Source of the DNA: Actinomadura luteofluorescens
GTDB lineage: Bacteria; Actinomycetota; Actinomycetes; Streptosporangiales; Streptosporangiaceae
DNA length: 64,000 bases
Direction: 5' to 3'
NCBI RefSeq assembly: GCF_013409365.1
Contig: NZ_JACCBA010000001.1
Span: forward strand, 806,001-870,000
Position numbers and translations under genes: made by a program. Under the pieces are notes generated by a model that saw only the letters and a program-made list of their open reading frames with translations, was not told the DNA's origin and searched no databases. This document shows, piece by piece, positions 1 through 7,975 of this stretch. Numbering within the stretch: the stretch's first letter is position 1; the number at the start of each line of letters is the position of its first letter.

Positions 1-319
1 TCAACGCGACATAGGCCCGCACCCACGTGGCCCCGGCCAGCGGTGTCGCACCGAGAATCACGACCGCCATGGCCGCCAGCGTCCAGAGCCCGGCCGGCGG
101 TCGGGCGCCATGGGCCGCGTGCCAAAGATGACGCAGGTGAAGCGGTAGATAGGCCGCGGTCGCGGCCAGGCTCCAGAGCGCTGCGCGGGTGCCGCCCGGA
201 TAGCCGAAGGCGAGAGCCACCTGCAACGTGGGGAACAACGCGCTGCAGGCGACCGCGCCGCCCGGCGCCACTCGGACGACGCGGTCGAGATGCCAGCGCT
301 GCTCGACCCCGTCCACCAC
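1..319 (-). CDS. N-terminal part of a membrane protein, sensor-kinase-like (runs off the left edge)
   Basis: An open frame of 106 residues enters from the left edge on the minus strand. It starts at tandem GTG codons (319 and 316), with a GGGAGG Shine-Dalgarno 4 nt upstream of the first. The frame contains two or three hydrophobic segments separated by an RHLWHAAHGARPP loop. This pattern is common at the N-terminus of actinobacterial histidine kinases with several membrane helices, where a short cytoplasmic loop with HG.RP separates the helices. The catalytic domains lie outside the window, so the kinase call is an inference. A generic membrane protein is possible. Confidence 0.5.
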   Translation of the reverse strand, partial: MVDGVEQRWHLDRVVRVAPGGAVACSALFPTLQVALAFGYPGGTRAALWSLAATAAYLPLHLRHLWHAAHGARPPAGLWTLAAMAVVILGATPLAGATWVRAYVAL

Positions 320-414
320 CTGGCCTCCCGTCGCGGACGACCAGGGTAGGGGCTGCGGCGGGACGGCGACGTCCGCTGATGACCAGAGCCGGGCGGATAT
401 GAGCAGAAGGCTCA

Positions 415-999
415 TCAGGCGACGGACGCCTCGTACCGCAGCACGACACTGTCGGAGCCGTCGAGCCTGCGGACTTCCGCGAGGCCCAACCGGCCCGACG
501 CGCCGGTGAAGAGGGGCGTGCCCGCGCCCAGCGCCGCGGGGCCGACGACCAGGTGCAGTTCGTCTACCAAGCCTGCCTGCAGGAGCGCGTTCCAGGTGAT
601 CCGGCTGCCGAAGGTCACCAGGTCGCCTTCGGTCTGCTGCTTGAGCTCCTTGACCCGGGACTCCGCCTCTCCACGCCCGATCACCGTGGTCTGCTCCGAC
701 CAGGGGGCGATGTCGTCACCCGTGAGAGAATCGGAGATCACGTTCACCTTGATTCGCCCGTAGATTCCGCCGAACTCCTGGTTCACCGTCGAGGCCTCGG
801 GGTTGCCCGCCTGGGCGGGCCAGAACCCCATGAACATCCGGTACGAGTCGGCGCCGAGCAGTAGGGCCTCGGCCGCCCGCAGACGTTCCAGGTTGTAGGC
901 GTCGAACGCGGCGTCCATCTCCAGTACGAGCGGGTTGCCGTCGTTGTCGGCGTAAAAGCCGTCGAGAGACATGATGTTGCAGACCACCAGCCTGGCCAT
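415..999 (-). CDS. Dihydrofolate reductase family protein (RibD C-terminal fold)
   Basis: This 194-aa protein begins MARLVVCNIMSLDGFYADND, the classic start of the DHFR/RibD C-terminal superfamily. It also shows the GADSYRMF helix, TFGSRITWNALL and a late VDELHLVVGP...GAGTPLF segment typical of these single-domain NADPH reductases. The start at 999 is preferred over an upstream GTG because AAGGAG lies 6 nt before the ATG. Family members are often stand-alone reductases of unknown substrate, and nothing nearby suggests folate or riboflavin synthesis. The gene stands alone between a membrane gene on its left and a 342-bp gene-free stretch (1000-1341) in which I see no further feature. Confidence 0.85.
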   Translation of the reverse strand: MARLVVCNIMSLDGFYADNDGNPLVLEMDAAFDAYNLERLRAAEALLLGADSYRMFMGFWPAQAGNPEASTVNQEFGGIYGRIKVNVISDSLTGDDIAPWSEQTTVIGRGEAESRVKELKQQTEGDLVTFGSRITWNALLQAGLVDELHLVVGPAALGAGTPLFTGASGRLGLAEVRRLDGSDSVVLRYEASVA

Positions 1000-1341
1000 G
1001 GGGTGCTCCTTGCGATGAGGTTTCGTGGTCCCCAAACCTTCGCCGCAATCACGGCCGGTCAGTAGATGCAAATGTCACCAGGAGCACCGTGAATCTCGCG
1101 GACCCAGCTCGCCGGGAGCTGCGGTCTCCCAGGCCCGCGCCGTCGCCGACGTCTCCAGCCGAGGTGAGCGGTTGGTCTCCAACTCGCCGTGGCACGTGCG
1201 CCAACTCGGGCCAAGTCGTCCCAGCCTGGCTCCTCACCCGCAGCAAGGGCGCGTTGGCTGGTGTCGGGTAGGGGCCGGGAGCATCTGGCCGGAATGGAAC
1301 GCTCAGCCGCCTGCTGCAGGTCAGGGATGTGCTGCAGCCGA

Positions 1342-1950
1342 TCAGGTTCTCCGCGAGATGACCATGATGTATTCGCAGGGCGCGTTCGTTCGGTTGGCGA
1401 AGCCGTGCTCTGTGTCCGCTTGGACGAACAGGGAGTCGCCCGTGTTCAGGGTCTCGCTGATCCCGCCGATCGCAACGGTCAGGGTGCCTTCGAGCACCAC
1501 GAGCTGTTTCTCCGTACCGGGCGGATACGCGGGCAGCAGCCCGGTCGAGACCTGCGCCGGAAGATAGTGGACGATCACCTCGGCTCCTCCCGCGCCCGGG
1601 GCCGCCGACACCATGTGCCGCTCGAAGCCGGTCTCCGGGTCACGGAAAACGGGACGGTCCTGCTTGCGCAAGGCGATGGCCACACCTGACACGGCAGCGG
1701 TCGGTGCACCGATCAGGTCCGACAGCGACGCGTCGAGCGCGTGGGCGATCCTGGACGCCACGCCGATCGTCGGGCTCTTCTCACCGCGCTCGACCTTGGA
1801 CAACATTGCCCGGCTGACCGACGACTGTGCGGACAACTGCTCCAGCGTCAGGCCCGCCTCCTCGCGACGGCGCCGCACGTTACCGCCGAACGCGCCGGCC
1901 AGGTCATCACCGTGCTGTGACTCGGCCGCGTCTCTGTCCCGCTCGACCAC
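1342..1950 (-). CDS. XRE-family regulator with C-terminal cupin domain
   Basis: The protein has about 202 residues. An N-terminal helix-turn-helix spans roughly residues 25-80 (GLTLEQLSAQSSVSRAMLSK, then a VERGEKSPT turn). A cupin sensor domain follows (PGTEKQLVVLEGTLTVAIGG, then GDSLFVQADTEHGFAN). This HTH-cupin layout is that of small-molecule-responsive repressors such as the PuuR/SutR type. I chose the GTG at 1950 because GAGGAG lies 4 nt upstream; a TTG 12 nt earlier is also open. It is transcribed away from the metallo-beta-lactamase gene at 2063, with a palindrome between them, so it probably controls that gene and itself. Confidence 0.88.
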   Translation of the reverse strand: MVERDRDAAESQHGDDLAGAFGGNVRRRREEAGLTLEQLSAQSSVSRAMLSKVERGEKSPTIGVASRIAHALDASLSDLIGAPTAAVSGVAIALRKQDRPVFRDPETGFERHMVSAAPGAGGAEVIVHYLPAQVSTGLLPAYPPGTEKQLVVLEGTLTVAIGGISETLNTGDSLFVQADTEHGFANRTNAPCEYIMVISRRT

Positions 1951-2003
1951 TGTGCTCCTCAATCGACGAGTATCTCGCCGCCGAAGTGTATAGTTTCTCC
2001 TAA

Positions 2004-2021
2004 AGAAGATATTTGTCTTCT
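2004..2021. promoter_or_regulatory. Palindrome in divergent promoter (candidate XRE operator)
   Basis: AGAAGA and TCTTCT arms flank a 6-nt AT-rich core (TATTTG) in the 112-bp AT-rich gap between the XRE-cupin regulator and the MBL hydrolase. The position, just upstream of both starts, fits an autoregulatory operator. Binding is inferred. Confidence 0.5.
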
Positions 2022-2062
2022 ATCAGAGACGCGCGTCGTGCGCCCTACATGACAGAGGTTCC

Positions 2063-2881
2063 ATGCGTTTGATCTCGAGTGGCCGGCACCACGCCACCTT
2101 CGCATTCGGCGACCTGCAGGTGGTCTCGTTGCGAGACGGGTACATCGACATGCCACCGACACGGCTCCGCGACGAGGAGGGGCGCCCGCTCGACGAGCTG
2201 CCGGCCGCCGTCCCTCTGGCCGACGACAACCTGCGGCTGTCGGTCAACGCCTTCTTCGTCACCGACGGCACGCGCTCGGTTCTCATCGACACCGGTGCGT
2301 CCGACGTCTGGCACGACCCCACCATGGGATTGATCTACGACGCGCTCGACGAAGCGGGAATCGATCGTGCGCAGGTCACCGACGTGGCCATCACCCACAA
2401 GCACGAAGACCATGTGAGCGGCCTGATCGCGCCGAACGGCTCGGAGGCCTTCACCGCACTCGAGCGTGTATGGATCGGCGCGGGCGACGCCTCGGTGTTC
2501 ACGGGGCGGCTCGAGCCGATCCGTGACAGGGTCGTGCCCGTGTCGGAGACGGTCGCGATCAACGAATGGGCCACCGCGGTCCCGGCACCGGGCCACACAC
2601 CCGGTCACACCGTCTACGACATCAGGAGCAGCACCGGTCACCTTCTTGTCTGGGGTGACACCGTTCACGTTCCCACGCTCCAATTCGAGCAGCCGAACGT
2701 GTCCTGGGAGCTCGACGGCGACCAGTCCCAGGCCCGCGCCGCGCGAGGGGCGCTCCTCGATCAACTGGCCCGACCACACCACTACGTAGCCGGCGCCCAC
2801 CTCGACTCCCCCGGCATCGCCCGCGTAACCCCCTCCGGCGACGGTTATGCGCTGGAATACCTCGCACCACCGATCGGCTGA
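2063..2881 (+). CDS. MBL-fold metallo-hydrolase
   Basis: This 272-aa protein has the dinuclear-metal motif THKHEDH (His112, His114, Asp116, His117). Further metal ligands are seen in PGHTPGHT and WGDTVH. An early NAFFVTDGTRSVLIDTG strand pair is the usual entry of the metallo-beta-lactamase fold. Length and layout match the AHL-lactonase/alkylsulfatase-like subgroup of cytosolic hydrolases, and no signal peptide is visible. AGAGG lies 4 nt before the ATG. The divergent XRE-cupin gene at 1342-1950 is the likely regulator. Its substrate is unknown; a lactone or a thioester are both plausible. Confidence 0.85.
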   Translation: MRLISSGRHHATFAFGDLQVVSLRDGYIDMPPTRLRDEEGRPLDELPAAVPLADDNLRLSVNAFFVTDGTRSVLIDTGASDVWHDPTMGLIYDALDEAGIDRAQVTDVAITHKHEDHVSGLIAPNGSEAFTALERVWIGAGDASVFTGRLEPIRDRVVPVSETVAINEWATAVPAPGHTPGHTVYDIRSSTGHLLVWGDTVHVPTLQFEQPNVSWELDGDQSQARAARGALLDQLARPHHYVAGAHLDSPGIARVTPSGDGYALEYLAPPIG

Positions 2882-3009
2882 TCGAGCCTGTCGGCTCCCG
2901 GCCGCACTCGCGATGGCGCCGCTTAGGCTCCTCGGCCCCGGCAGTCGCTCCAGCTCCCAACCGGGGCAACTGAGAACAGGGGTTTCATCAGGCGGATCGG
3001 GTCCGATTC

Positions 3010-3204
3010 ATGTCCGAGCAGACCAGGCCGGGAGCCGACGCCGTGGTCGCCGACCTCAAAGGCCGGCCGCCCCGCAAGATCAGGCTGGGCGGGCTGGAGT
3101 TGCTGCTCGGCGTGCCATTGATGGTCTTCGCGGCAGTGGTTCTGGTCGGCGGCACCTTCTACCTGCTGGTCTACGCGATCTCCGGCCGACGGTGCCCGGC
3201 CTGA
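3010..3204 (+). CDS. Small membrane protein, possibly frameshifted
   Basis: A 64-aa frame carries a charged N-terminus (PPRKIRLGG) and one clear membrane helix (LLLGVPLMVFAAVVLVGGTF). No good ribosome-binding site precedes the ATG. Just past its end, another frame encodes a second hydrophobic segment (HGVPFLAILAYLTWRAARAR, about 3265-3330). The original gene may therefore have been a two-helix protein split by a frameshift near 3190. The rest of 2882-3580 shows nothing else I can support. Confidence 0.35.
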   Translation: MSEQTRPGADAVVADLKGRPPRKIRLGGLELLLGVPLMVFAAVVLVGGTFYLLVYAISGRRCPA

Positions 3205-3580
3205 TCAACCAAGGGGACGCCGAGGGGCACGCCCCCGTCCGGGAGCGCCTCCAGGCGGCGGCTCACGGCGTCCCCTTCCTGGCGATCCTGGCCTACCTCA
3301 CCTGGCGGGCCGCCCGGGCGCGCCTGAGCACGCCCAAGGTCGCGATCGACTCCGGGGTGTGTGCGGGGGGACGCAATGGTGCCTCCCGAGACTGGCTCCC
3401 GTGGCTTCCCGGGCTGTGGAGAGGAACCCTGCCGTTCGCAAGCGGTGGACCATGCTGGAAGGCACCCTCTGAACGCGTTCCAGATCGCCTTCGAGAGCCG
3501 CCTCACCTCGGCCATCCACTGACAACCAAGATCGGCCATTAAGTTGACACCTGGCCAGCGGCCCTCGGTCCAGACACAGG

Positions 3581-4402
3581 TCAAGTCTCAGGTTTGGTGG
3601 CTTGGACCATCGCCGAGTGCGTTCCGTCGGTGAGTTGCTGTGCAGGGGTGATGGTGACATCGATGAAGCCGGCGGCGCTCAGGTGGTCGCGGTACTCGGC
3701 GAAGGTGAGGGCTCCGGCGATGCAGGCGGCGTGGCCGCCGCGCGCGACACGGTCGTCGGGAGTCAGGTGGTTCTCGGCGACGACGTCGCTGATGCCGATC
3801 CGGCCGCCAGGCCTCAGGACCCGATAGGTTTCGGCGAAGACCGCGGGCTTGTCGGTGGACAGATTCACCACGCAGTTGGAGATGACCACATCGACGTGGT
3901 CGTCGGGGAGCGGTATCTCCTCCATGTGGCCTTTGAGGAATTCCACATTGGCGGCGCCGGCCTCGAGCGCGTTGCGCCTGGCCAGTTCGAGCATCTCCTC
4001 GGTCATGTCCAGGCCGTAGGCCTTGCCGCCGGGACCGACGCGGCGGGCCGACAGCAGGACGTCGATTCCGCCGCCCGACCCCAGGTCCAGGACGGTGTCG
4101 CCGTCTGCCAGTTCGGCGACCTTCAGCGGATTTCCGCAACCGAGGCTTGCGGCCAGCACTTCGGTGGGCAGATGTGAGCGGTCGTGTTCGGTGTATCGGG
4201 TGGCCCCGAACCCTTGTTCGTCCAGTCCGGTGGGGGCGGTGCAGCAGTCGTCGCCCTGGGGCGAGTTGGAGCAGCAGCCGCCGGTTTGGACGGTGACCGC
4301 TCGGGCGACGGCGGCGTAGTGGTCTCGGACCTGGTCACGCGCCTGGCCGTCGTCCTCTGCTCCGGACGGAGCGGCCATGTCGGTGTCGTCTGGCTCGATC
4401 AT
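3581..4402 (-). CDS. arsM: Arsenite S-adenosylmethionine methyltransferase ArsM
   Basis: This 273-aa class I methyltransferase has an SAM motif at VLDLGSGGG (residues 104-112). It carries the cysteines expected in ArsM: pairs at 43/44 and 53/54, Cys89 in LGCGNP, Cys177 in SNCVVNLS and Cys227 in HAACIAGAL. ArsM methylates As(III) stepwise to methylated species, which are volatile or need further oxidation. The start is set by GAGGAG 8 nt upstream of the ATG. That ATG overlaps the end of the upstream membrane gene by 4 nt, so the two are translationally coupled. It is the last gene on the minus strand of the ars island. Confidence 0.93.
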   Translation of the reverse strand: MIEPDDTDMAAPSGAEDDGQARDQVRDHYAAVARAVTVQTGGCCSNSPQGDDCCTAPTGLDEQGFGATRYTEHDRSHLPTEVLAASLGCGNPLKVAELADGDTVLDLGSGGGIDVLLSARRVGPGGKAYGLDMTEEMLELARRNALEAGAANVEFLKGHMEEIPLPDDHVDVVISNCVVNLSTDKPAVFAETYRVLRPGGRIGISDVVAENHLTPDDRVARGGHAACIAGALTFAEYRDHLSAAGFIDVTITPAQQLTDGTHSAMVQATKPET

Positions 4403-4818
4403 GGGGCGGTCTCCTCACGGAAGGTGGAATCCGGTCTGGACGATGAGGGGAAGCGGTGGAGCGCCCGTAGCAGCAGCGGCAGCCCGACCCCCGCGGGGAG
4501 GAACCAGAAGGTGATCGGAGGTAGCGGCTTCCAGAGCGGGAGCCGGGGACCGTCGTCGACGTAGAAGGCGGTCAGCAAGGTGATGTAGGAGATCGCCATG
4601 GCGGCGATGTGGTGGCGCCATCCGTGCCACCGCATCCGGCGGGCCGAGAGTCCAACGCCTGCGGCGGCGACCGCCAAGGCTCCAAGGATCAGCAGGTAGG
4701 AGGTGCGGGGCCGGGCGGCGGCGATGCCGGACGCGGTGACCGCGACGACGACCAGGGCACCGAGGTGGACCCGCCCGCTGCGCGGGTGCCGGCCCGGTCT
4801 CTTCGGGCCGTTCTCCAT
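4399..4818 (-). CDS. 5'-truncated DUF2306-like membrane protein
   Basis: About 139 residues with roughly four hydrophobic segments. RHPRSGRVHLGALVVVAVTA and the HIAAMAISYITLLTAFYVDD segment resemble actinobacterial DUF2306-type membrane proteins. These normally have one more N-terminal helix, which is missing here. Its place is taken by the tail of an alpha/beta hydrolase frame (GHLLMENGP), so the gene seems fused across a deletion junction. The start is uncertain: ATG 4818 lies in the junction, and a GTG at 4848 lies within the hydrolase remnant. It overlaps arsM by 4 nt and may be translated merely as its leader. Confidence 0.5.
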   Translation of the reverse strand: MENGPKRPGRHPRSGRVHLGALVVVAVTASGIAAARPRTSYLLILGALAVAAAGVGLSARRMRWHGWRHHIAAMAISYITLLTAFYVDDGPRLPLWKPLPPITFWFLPAGVGLPLLLRALHRFPSSSRPDSTFREETAP

Positions 4819-4819
4819 C

Positions 4820-4962
4820 AGCAGATGGCCGACGCCCGGCACGATCACCAGGCGTCCGGGGTGCCCGCTCGCGCCGGCGACGTCGCGGCGCGGTCGCTCG
4901 CCTCAGAGGGGCGGGATGTGCATGTCCTCGGCCCCGCGGATGACCACCATCGGGGCGTCGAA
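4820..4962 (-). pseudogene. Alpha/beta-hydrolase C-terminal remnant
   Basis: On the minus strand from 4962 a frame reads FDAPMVVIRGAEDMHIPPL and then stops at 4903-4905. A second frame just downstream reads ASGHPGRLVIVPGVGHLLMEN. Together they match the strand-acid-loop and catalytic-histidine ends of an alpha/beta hydrolase (V-I-R-G-x-x-D, then V-P-G-x-G-H). The nucleophile half is absent, so this is a decayed 3' fragment between arsR and the membrane gene. Confidence 0.55.
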
Positions 4963-5060
4963 CCTTCGGAGCCGCGGCGGTGTCGGCCTGGTTGGTGGGA
5001 CGGAGTCGGGCACCCAGGAGACGCCGCGTCTTGGGACGCCGCCTGGTCAGACCGTTCTGC

Positions 5061-5477
5061 TCATGTCGGGTCATCACCGGCCACCGCCGTCTCCTCGGTC
5101 AGGCACAAGGCCAGGTCCAGCACGGCGGGGATGCAGGGGTCGGCGATCGAATAGAAGATCCGGTTGCCGTCCCGGCGAGCCGCCACCATGCCCCGGTCGG
5201 TCAGTCGCTGCAGTTGATTGGAGATCGCCTGCGGCCGCATCCCCACCTGCTCGGCCAGTTCCCCCACCGGCACCTCGCCGTCGCGATGGAGCGCGTGCAG
5301 CAATCTCAGGCGGGTGTCGTTGCCCAGCACCTTGAACAACACCACGAGTTGCGACGCCTGCAGTTGGTCGAGCAACGGCCGTTCGGCCAGCGGCGGCTTG
5401 CCTGCCCGCGCCGGCAGGGTCTGCGCCACTCCCGGTTCCAGAACCGGGGGGCAGCACTCGGGTGTCTCGTCCTCCAC
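5061..5477 (-). CDS. arsR: ArsR/SmtB-family metalloregulator
   Basis: A winged-helix repressor of about 138 residues. It has the family core LFKVLGNDTRLRLLHALHRDGEVPVGELAEQ, a recognition helix around MRPQAISNQLQRL, and a wing (RRDGNRIFYSI). An N-terminal ECCPPV cysteine pair and a C-terminal Cys (LALCL) are likely metalloid ligands; the canonical CxC of the alpha3 helix is absent. The GTG at 5477 is my preferred start; the open frame extends 20 codons further to 5537 through an AT-richer region that looks like a promoter. It lies downstream of arsO on the same strand. Confidence 0.85.
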   Translation of the reverse strand: MEDETPECCPPVLEPGVAQTLPARAGKPPLAERPLLDQLQASQLVVLFKVLGNDTRLRLLHALHRDGEVPVGELAEQVGMRPQAISNQLQRLTDRGMVAARRDGNRIFYSIADPCIPAVLDLALCLTEETAVAGDDPT

Positions 5478-5570
5478 GACTCCACTATGACACTGTCTTG
5501 TGTGATTGTGTACTGCTAGCAAGGTCGAACGCGACACGGAACATGGCTGCGGTACGAGCTGCGCCGGCGC

Positions 5571-6635
5571 CTATTCGGGGGCGAGTTGGGAAGTGATGTC
5601 GCGGACGGCGTCTCGGGCGGTTCTGCCTGCGCCGACCAGGGTGGCCGATCCGGGGCCGGTCCAGTCGCCGTAGCCGAGCAGGTGCAGCCGGGGTTCGGCC
5701 AGTGCCCGGGTTCCGCCGCCGGTCGGTATGTGTCCCGTCCCGTCCCGCAGGCCGAGCGGCGTGAGGTGGCTCAGTGCCGGCCGGAATCCGGTGCACCAGA
5801 TGATCGCGTCGCAGTCCTCGGTCCTGCCGTCGCGCCAGGCTATGCCGGTGGCGGTGAGGCGGTCGAACATCGGCTGTGCGTGCAGGAGGCCTCGGTCCCG
5901 GGCGTCCCGGACGGCGGGCACGGCGACGATATCGCCCAGCCCGCCGATGCCGCCGGAGTCGGCGTGCCCGTCGCGGAGCCGGCGGAGACGGCGGCTGGCC
6001 AGCTCGAACAGGGCGCGCCCGTCGAGGTCGTCGGGCAGGAAGCGCGGCGGACGCGGGGTCGTCCAGATCGTCGTCGCCTGCGAGGCCAGGTCTGCCGTGA
6101 TCTGGGCGGCGGAGTTGCCTCCGCCCACTACGACGACCCGCTGCCCGTGGAAGTCCTCGGGCGTGTGGTACTGCACGGTGTGGAGTTGGCGGCCTTGGTA
6201 GTCGCCGCGTCCGGGATAGTAGGGCAGGTAGGGGCTCCACCAGGTGCCCGTCGCGCTGATGACATGGCGGGCCCGCCAGGACGCGGTCGCGCTGTCCAGG
6301 CGGAGCAGGTCGCCGTCGCGGTGTACGGCCTCAATGCGCACCGGCCGGTGTATCGGCAGTTCGTAGCGTTTCTCATAGGCGGTCAGGTAGTCGACGACGT
6401 GCGCGGCTGGTGGGTAGCCGCGGTTCCATGGCGGCATCGGCCGGCCCGGGAGGGAGCTGTAGCGGGCGGGTGAGAACAGCCTTAGGGACGCCCACATGTG
6501 CGGCCAGGCCCCGCCCGGCTCGTCCTGCGCGTCGAAGATGGCGAACTCCACGCCGCTGCGGCGCAGATAGAAGCCGGCCGCCGAGCCCGCCTGGCCGCCG
6601 CCGATGACGGCCACGTCCAGAACATCGGCGCTCAT
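5571..6635 (-). CDS. arsO: ArsO-type flavin-dependent monooxygenase
   Basis: This 354-aa protein has two dinucleotide-binding motifs: GGGQAG at residues 12-17 for FAD, and GGGNSA near residue 170 for NAD(P)H. It also shows the LRLFSPARYSSLPG block and a late ATG-type WCTGFRP motif. This arrangement is typical of the putative flavin monooxygenases named ArsO in actinobacterial ars operons, whose exact reaction is not settled. The ATG overlaps the end of the MFS gene by 4 nt (ATGA), and AGGAGGAG lies 6 nt upstream within that gene. Export and oxidation are therefore coupled in one transcript. Confidence 0.88.
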   Translation of the reverse strand: MSADVLDVAVIGGGQAGSAAGFYLRRSGVEFAIFDAQDEPGGAWPHMWASLRLFSPARYSSLPGRPMPPWNRGYPPAAHVVDYLTAYEKRYELPIHRPVRIEAVHRDGDLLRLDSATASWRARHVISATGTWWSPYLPYYPGRGDYQGRQLHTVQYHTPEDFHGQRVVVVGGGNSAAQITADLASQATTIWTTPRPPRFLPDDLDGRALFELASRRLRRLRDGHADSGGIGGLGDIVAVPAVRDARDRGLLHAQPMFDRLTATGIAWRDGRTEDCDAIIWCTGFRPALSHLTPLGLRDGTGHIPTGGGTRALAEPRLHLLGYGDWTGPGSATLVGAGRTARDAVRDITSQLAPE

Positions 6636-7957
6636 GTCTCACTCCTCCTCTTGTGCGGCGCCAGGCGCGCAGCCGGCCTTGTCGGCAGTGCGGCCGATCG
6701 GTGGCGTGTGGTGGTGCGGGCCGGGGCGGTGCCGGCGGCGAGTGCCGCGGCCAGGACGGCGGCGAAGGTCAGCACCAGGAACATGCGGGGGTATCCGCCG
6801 AGTCCGGCGGCCAGGGCGGCTCCGGCGAAGGGCGACACGGCGGTGGCCGTGGTGATGGGAGCGGCGAGGATTCCGGACAGGGCGCCGTAGGACGCCGTGC
6901 CCCAGCGGTCGGAGACGGCGGTCGCCTGGAGGAGGGTGGCGATCCCGCGGGTCGTCCCCGCCAGGAAGGCGATGGCGATGAGCAGCGCTACGGGGCCGGG
7001 GATGGCGGCGAGGGCCGCGGTGGTGGCGGCCGACAGCGCGAGGATCCAGACGGTCCGGGCACGGACGCTGGTACGGCGGACCAGCACGCGGTAGCCGAGG
7101 CGTCCGGTGACCTGGCCGATCCCGCCGAGCCCGAGTGCCCAGGCGGCGGTGGCGCTGGTGGCGCCGCGGGAGGTGAGCAGTGGGATGAGGTTGATCACCA
7201 CCGCGTACATCGCGAACGCCGACAAGGTGAGCGCGGTGGCAAGCAGCAGGAACGGCCTGCTGCGCACGGTGCCGGACACGCTCGCCCGGGTGCGGCCGTG
7301 CGGGCGGCGGGGCCTGTCCGGCGCGGTTTCGGGTGGCGGGGGCCAGGGGCGCCGCAGGGCCAGTAGGTGCAGCGGGACGGTCACCACGGCCAGTACCGCC
7401 ACCAGCACGAGGTAGACGCCGCGCCATGAGAGGTGGGACGACAGCGCGTCCGTGAGTGGTGCGAAGACGGTGCTGGCCAGGCCCGCGACTAGCGTGAGTG
7501 TGGTCAGGGCGCCGAGGTGGTGCGGCGCGTAGTAGCGGGTGAGCGCGGCGAAGGCGGGCTGGTACAGCACGGCGGACATCGCGACGCCGGCCAGCAGCCA
7601 GGCCGCGGTGAACGTCCACAGGTTCGGTGCGGCGGCCACGGCCAGGACGGCGACCACGGCGAGCACCGAGCCGCCGGTCATCAGGACGCGGGGGCCGTGC
7701 CGGTCCAGCGCGCGGCCGACCGGGATGCCGCCCAGCGCGGCCATGACCAGCGAGGCGGAGAAAGCGGCCGTGATGGCCGCGGTGGACCAGCCGGTGTCAC
7801 GGGTGACGGCCTGCGACAGGACGGGGAAGGCGTAGTAGAGCACGCCCCAGCTGGTGATCTCGGTGACGCAGAGGGCGAGCAGCGGGACGCGGGACACGCC
7901 GGTGCCGTCGGCGGAGGTGTCCGCCGACGGCACCGGAGCGGGAATGCCACGGCTCAT
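6632..7957 (-). CDS. MFS transporter of the ars operon
   Basis: This 441-aa protein has about 12 hydrophobic segments in two halves. The A-motif-like loop GIPVGRALDRHGPRVLMTGG between helices 2 and 3 marks the major facilitator superfamily. A long basic, proline-rich linker (about residues 210-235) lies between the halves. MFS genes next to arsO are common in actinobacterial ars loci and probably export an arsenical product, for example a methylated or organic form. It starts 18 nt after the flavoprotein gene and overlaps arsO by 4 nt. The substrate is inferred from context only. Confidence 0.85.
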   Translation of the reverse strand: MSRGIPAPVPSADTSADGTGVSRVPLLALCVTEITSWGVLYYAFPVLSQAVTRDTGWSTAAITAAFSASLVMAALGGIPVGRALDRHGPRVLMTGGSVLAVVAVLAVAAAPNLWTFTAAWLLAGVAMSAVLYQPAFAALTRYYAPHHLGALTTLTLVAGLASTVFAPLTDALSSHLSWRGVYLVLVAVLAVVTVPLHLLALRRPWPPPPETAPDRPRRPHGRTRASVSGTVRSRPFLLLATALTLSAFAMYAVVINLIPLLTSRGATSATAAWALGLGGIGQVTGRLGYRVLVRRTSVRARTVWILALSAATTAALAAIPGPVALLIAIAFLAGTTRGIATLLQATAVSDRWGTASYGALSGILAAPITTATAVSPFAGAALAAGLGGYPRMFLVLTFAAVLAAALAAGTAPARTTTRHRSAALPTRPAARLAPHKRRSET

Positions 7958-7975
7958 CGGGTCGTCGGTGCCCCG

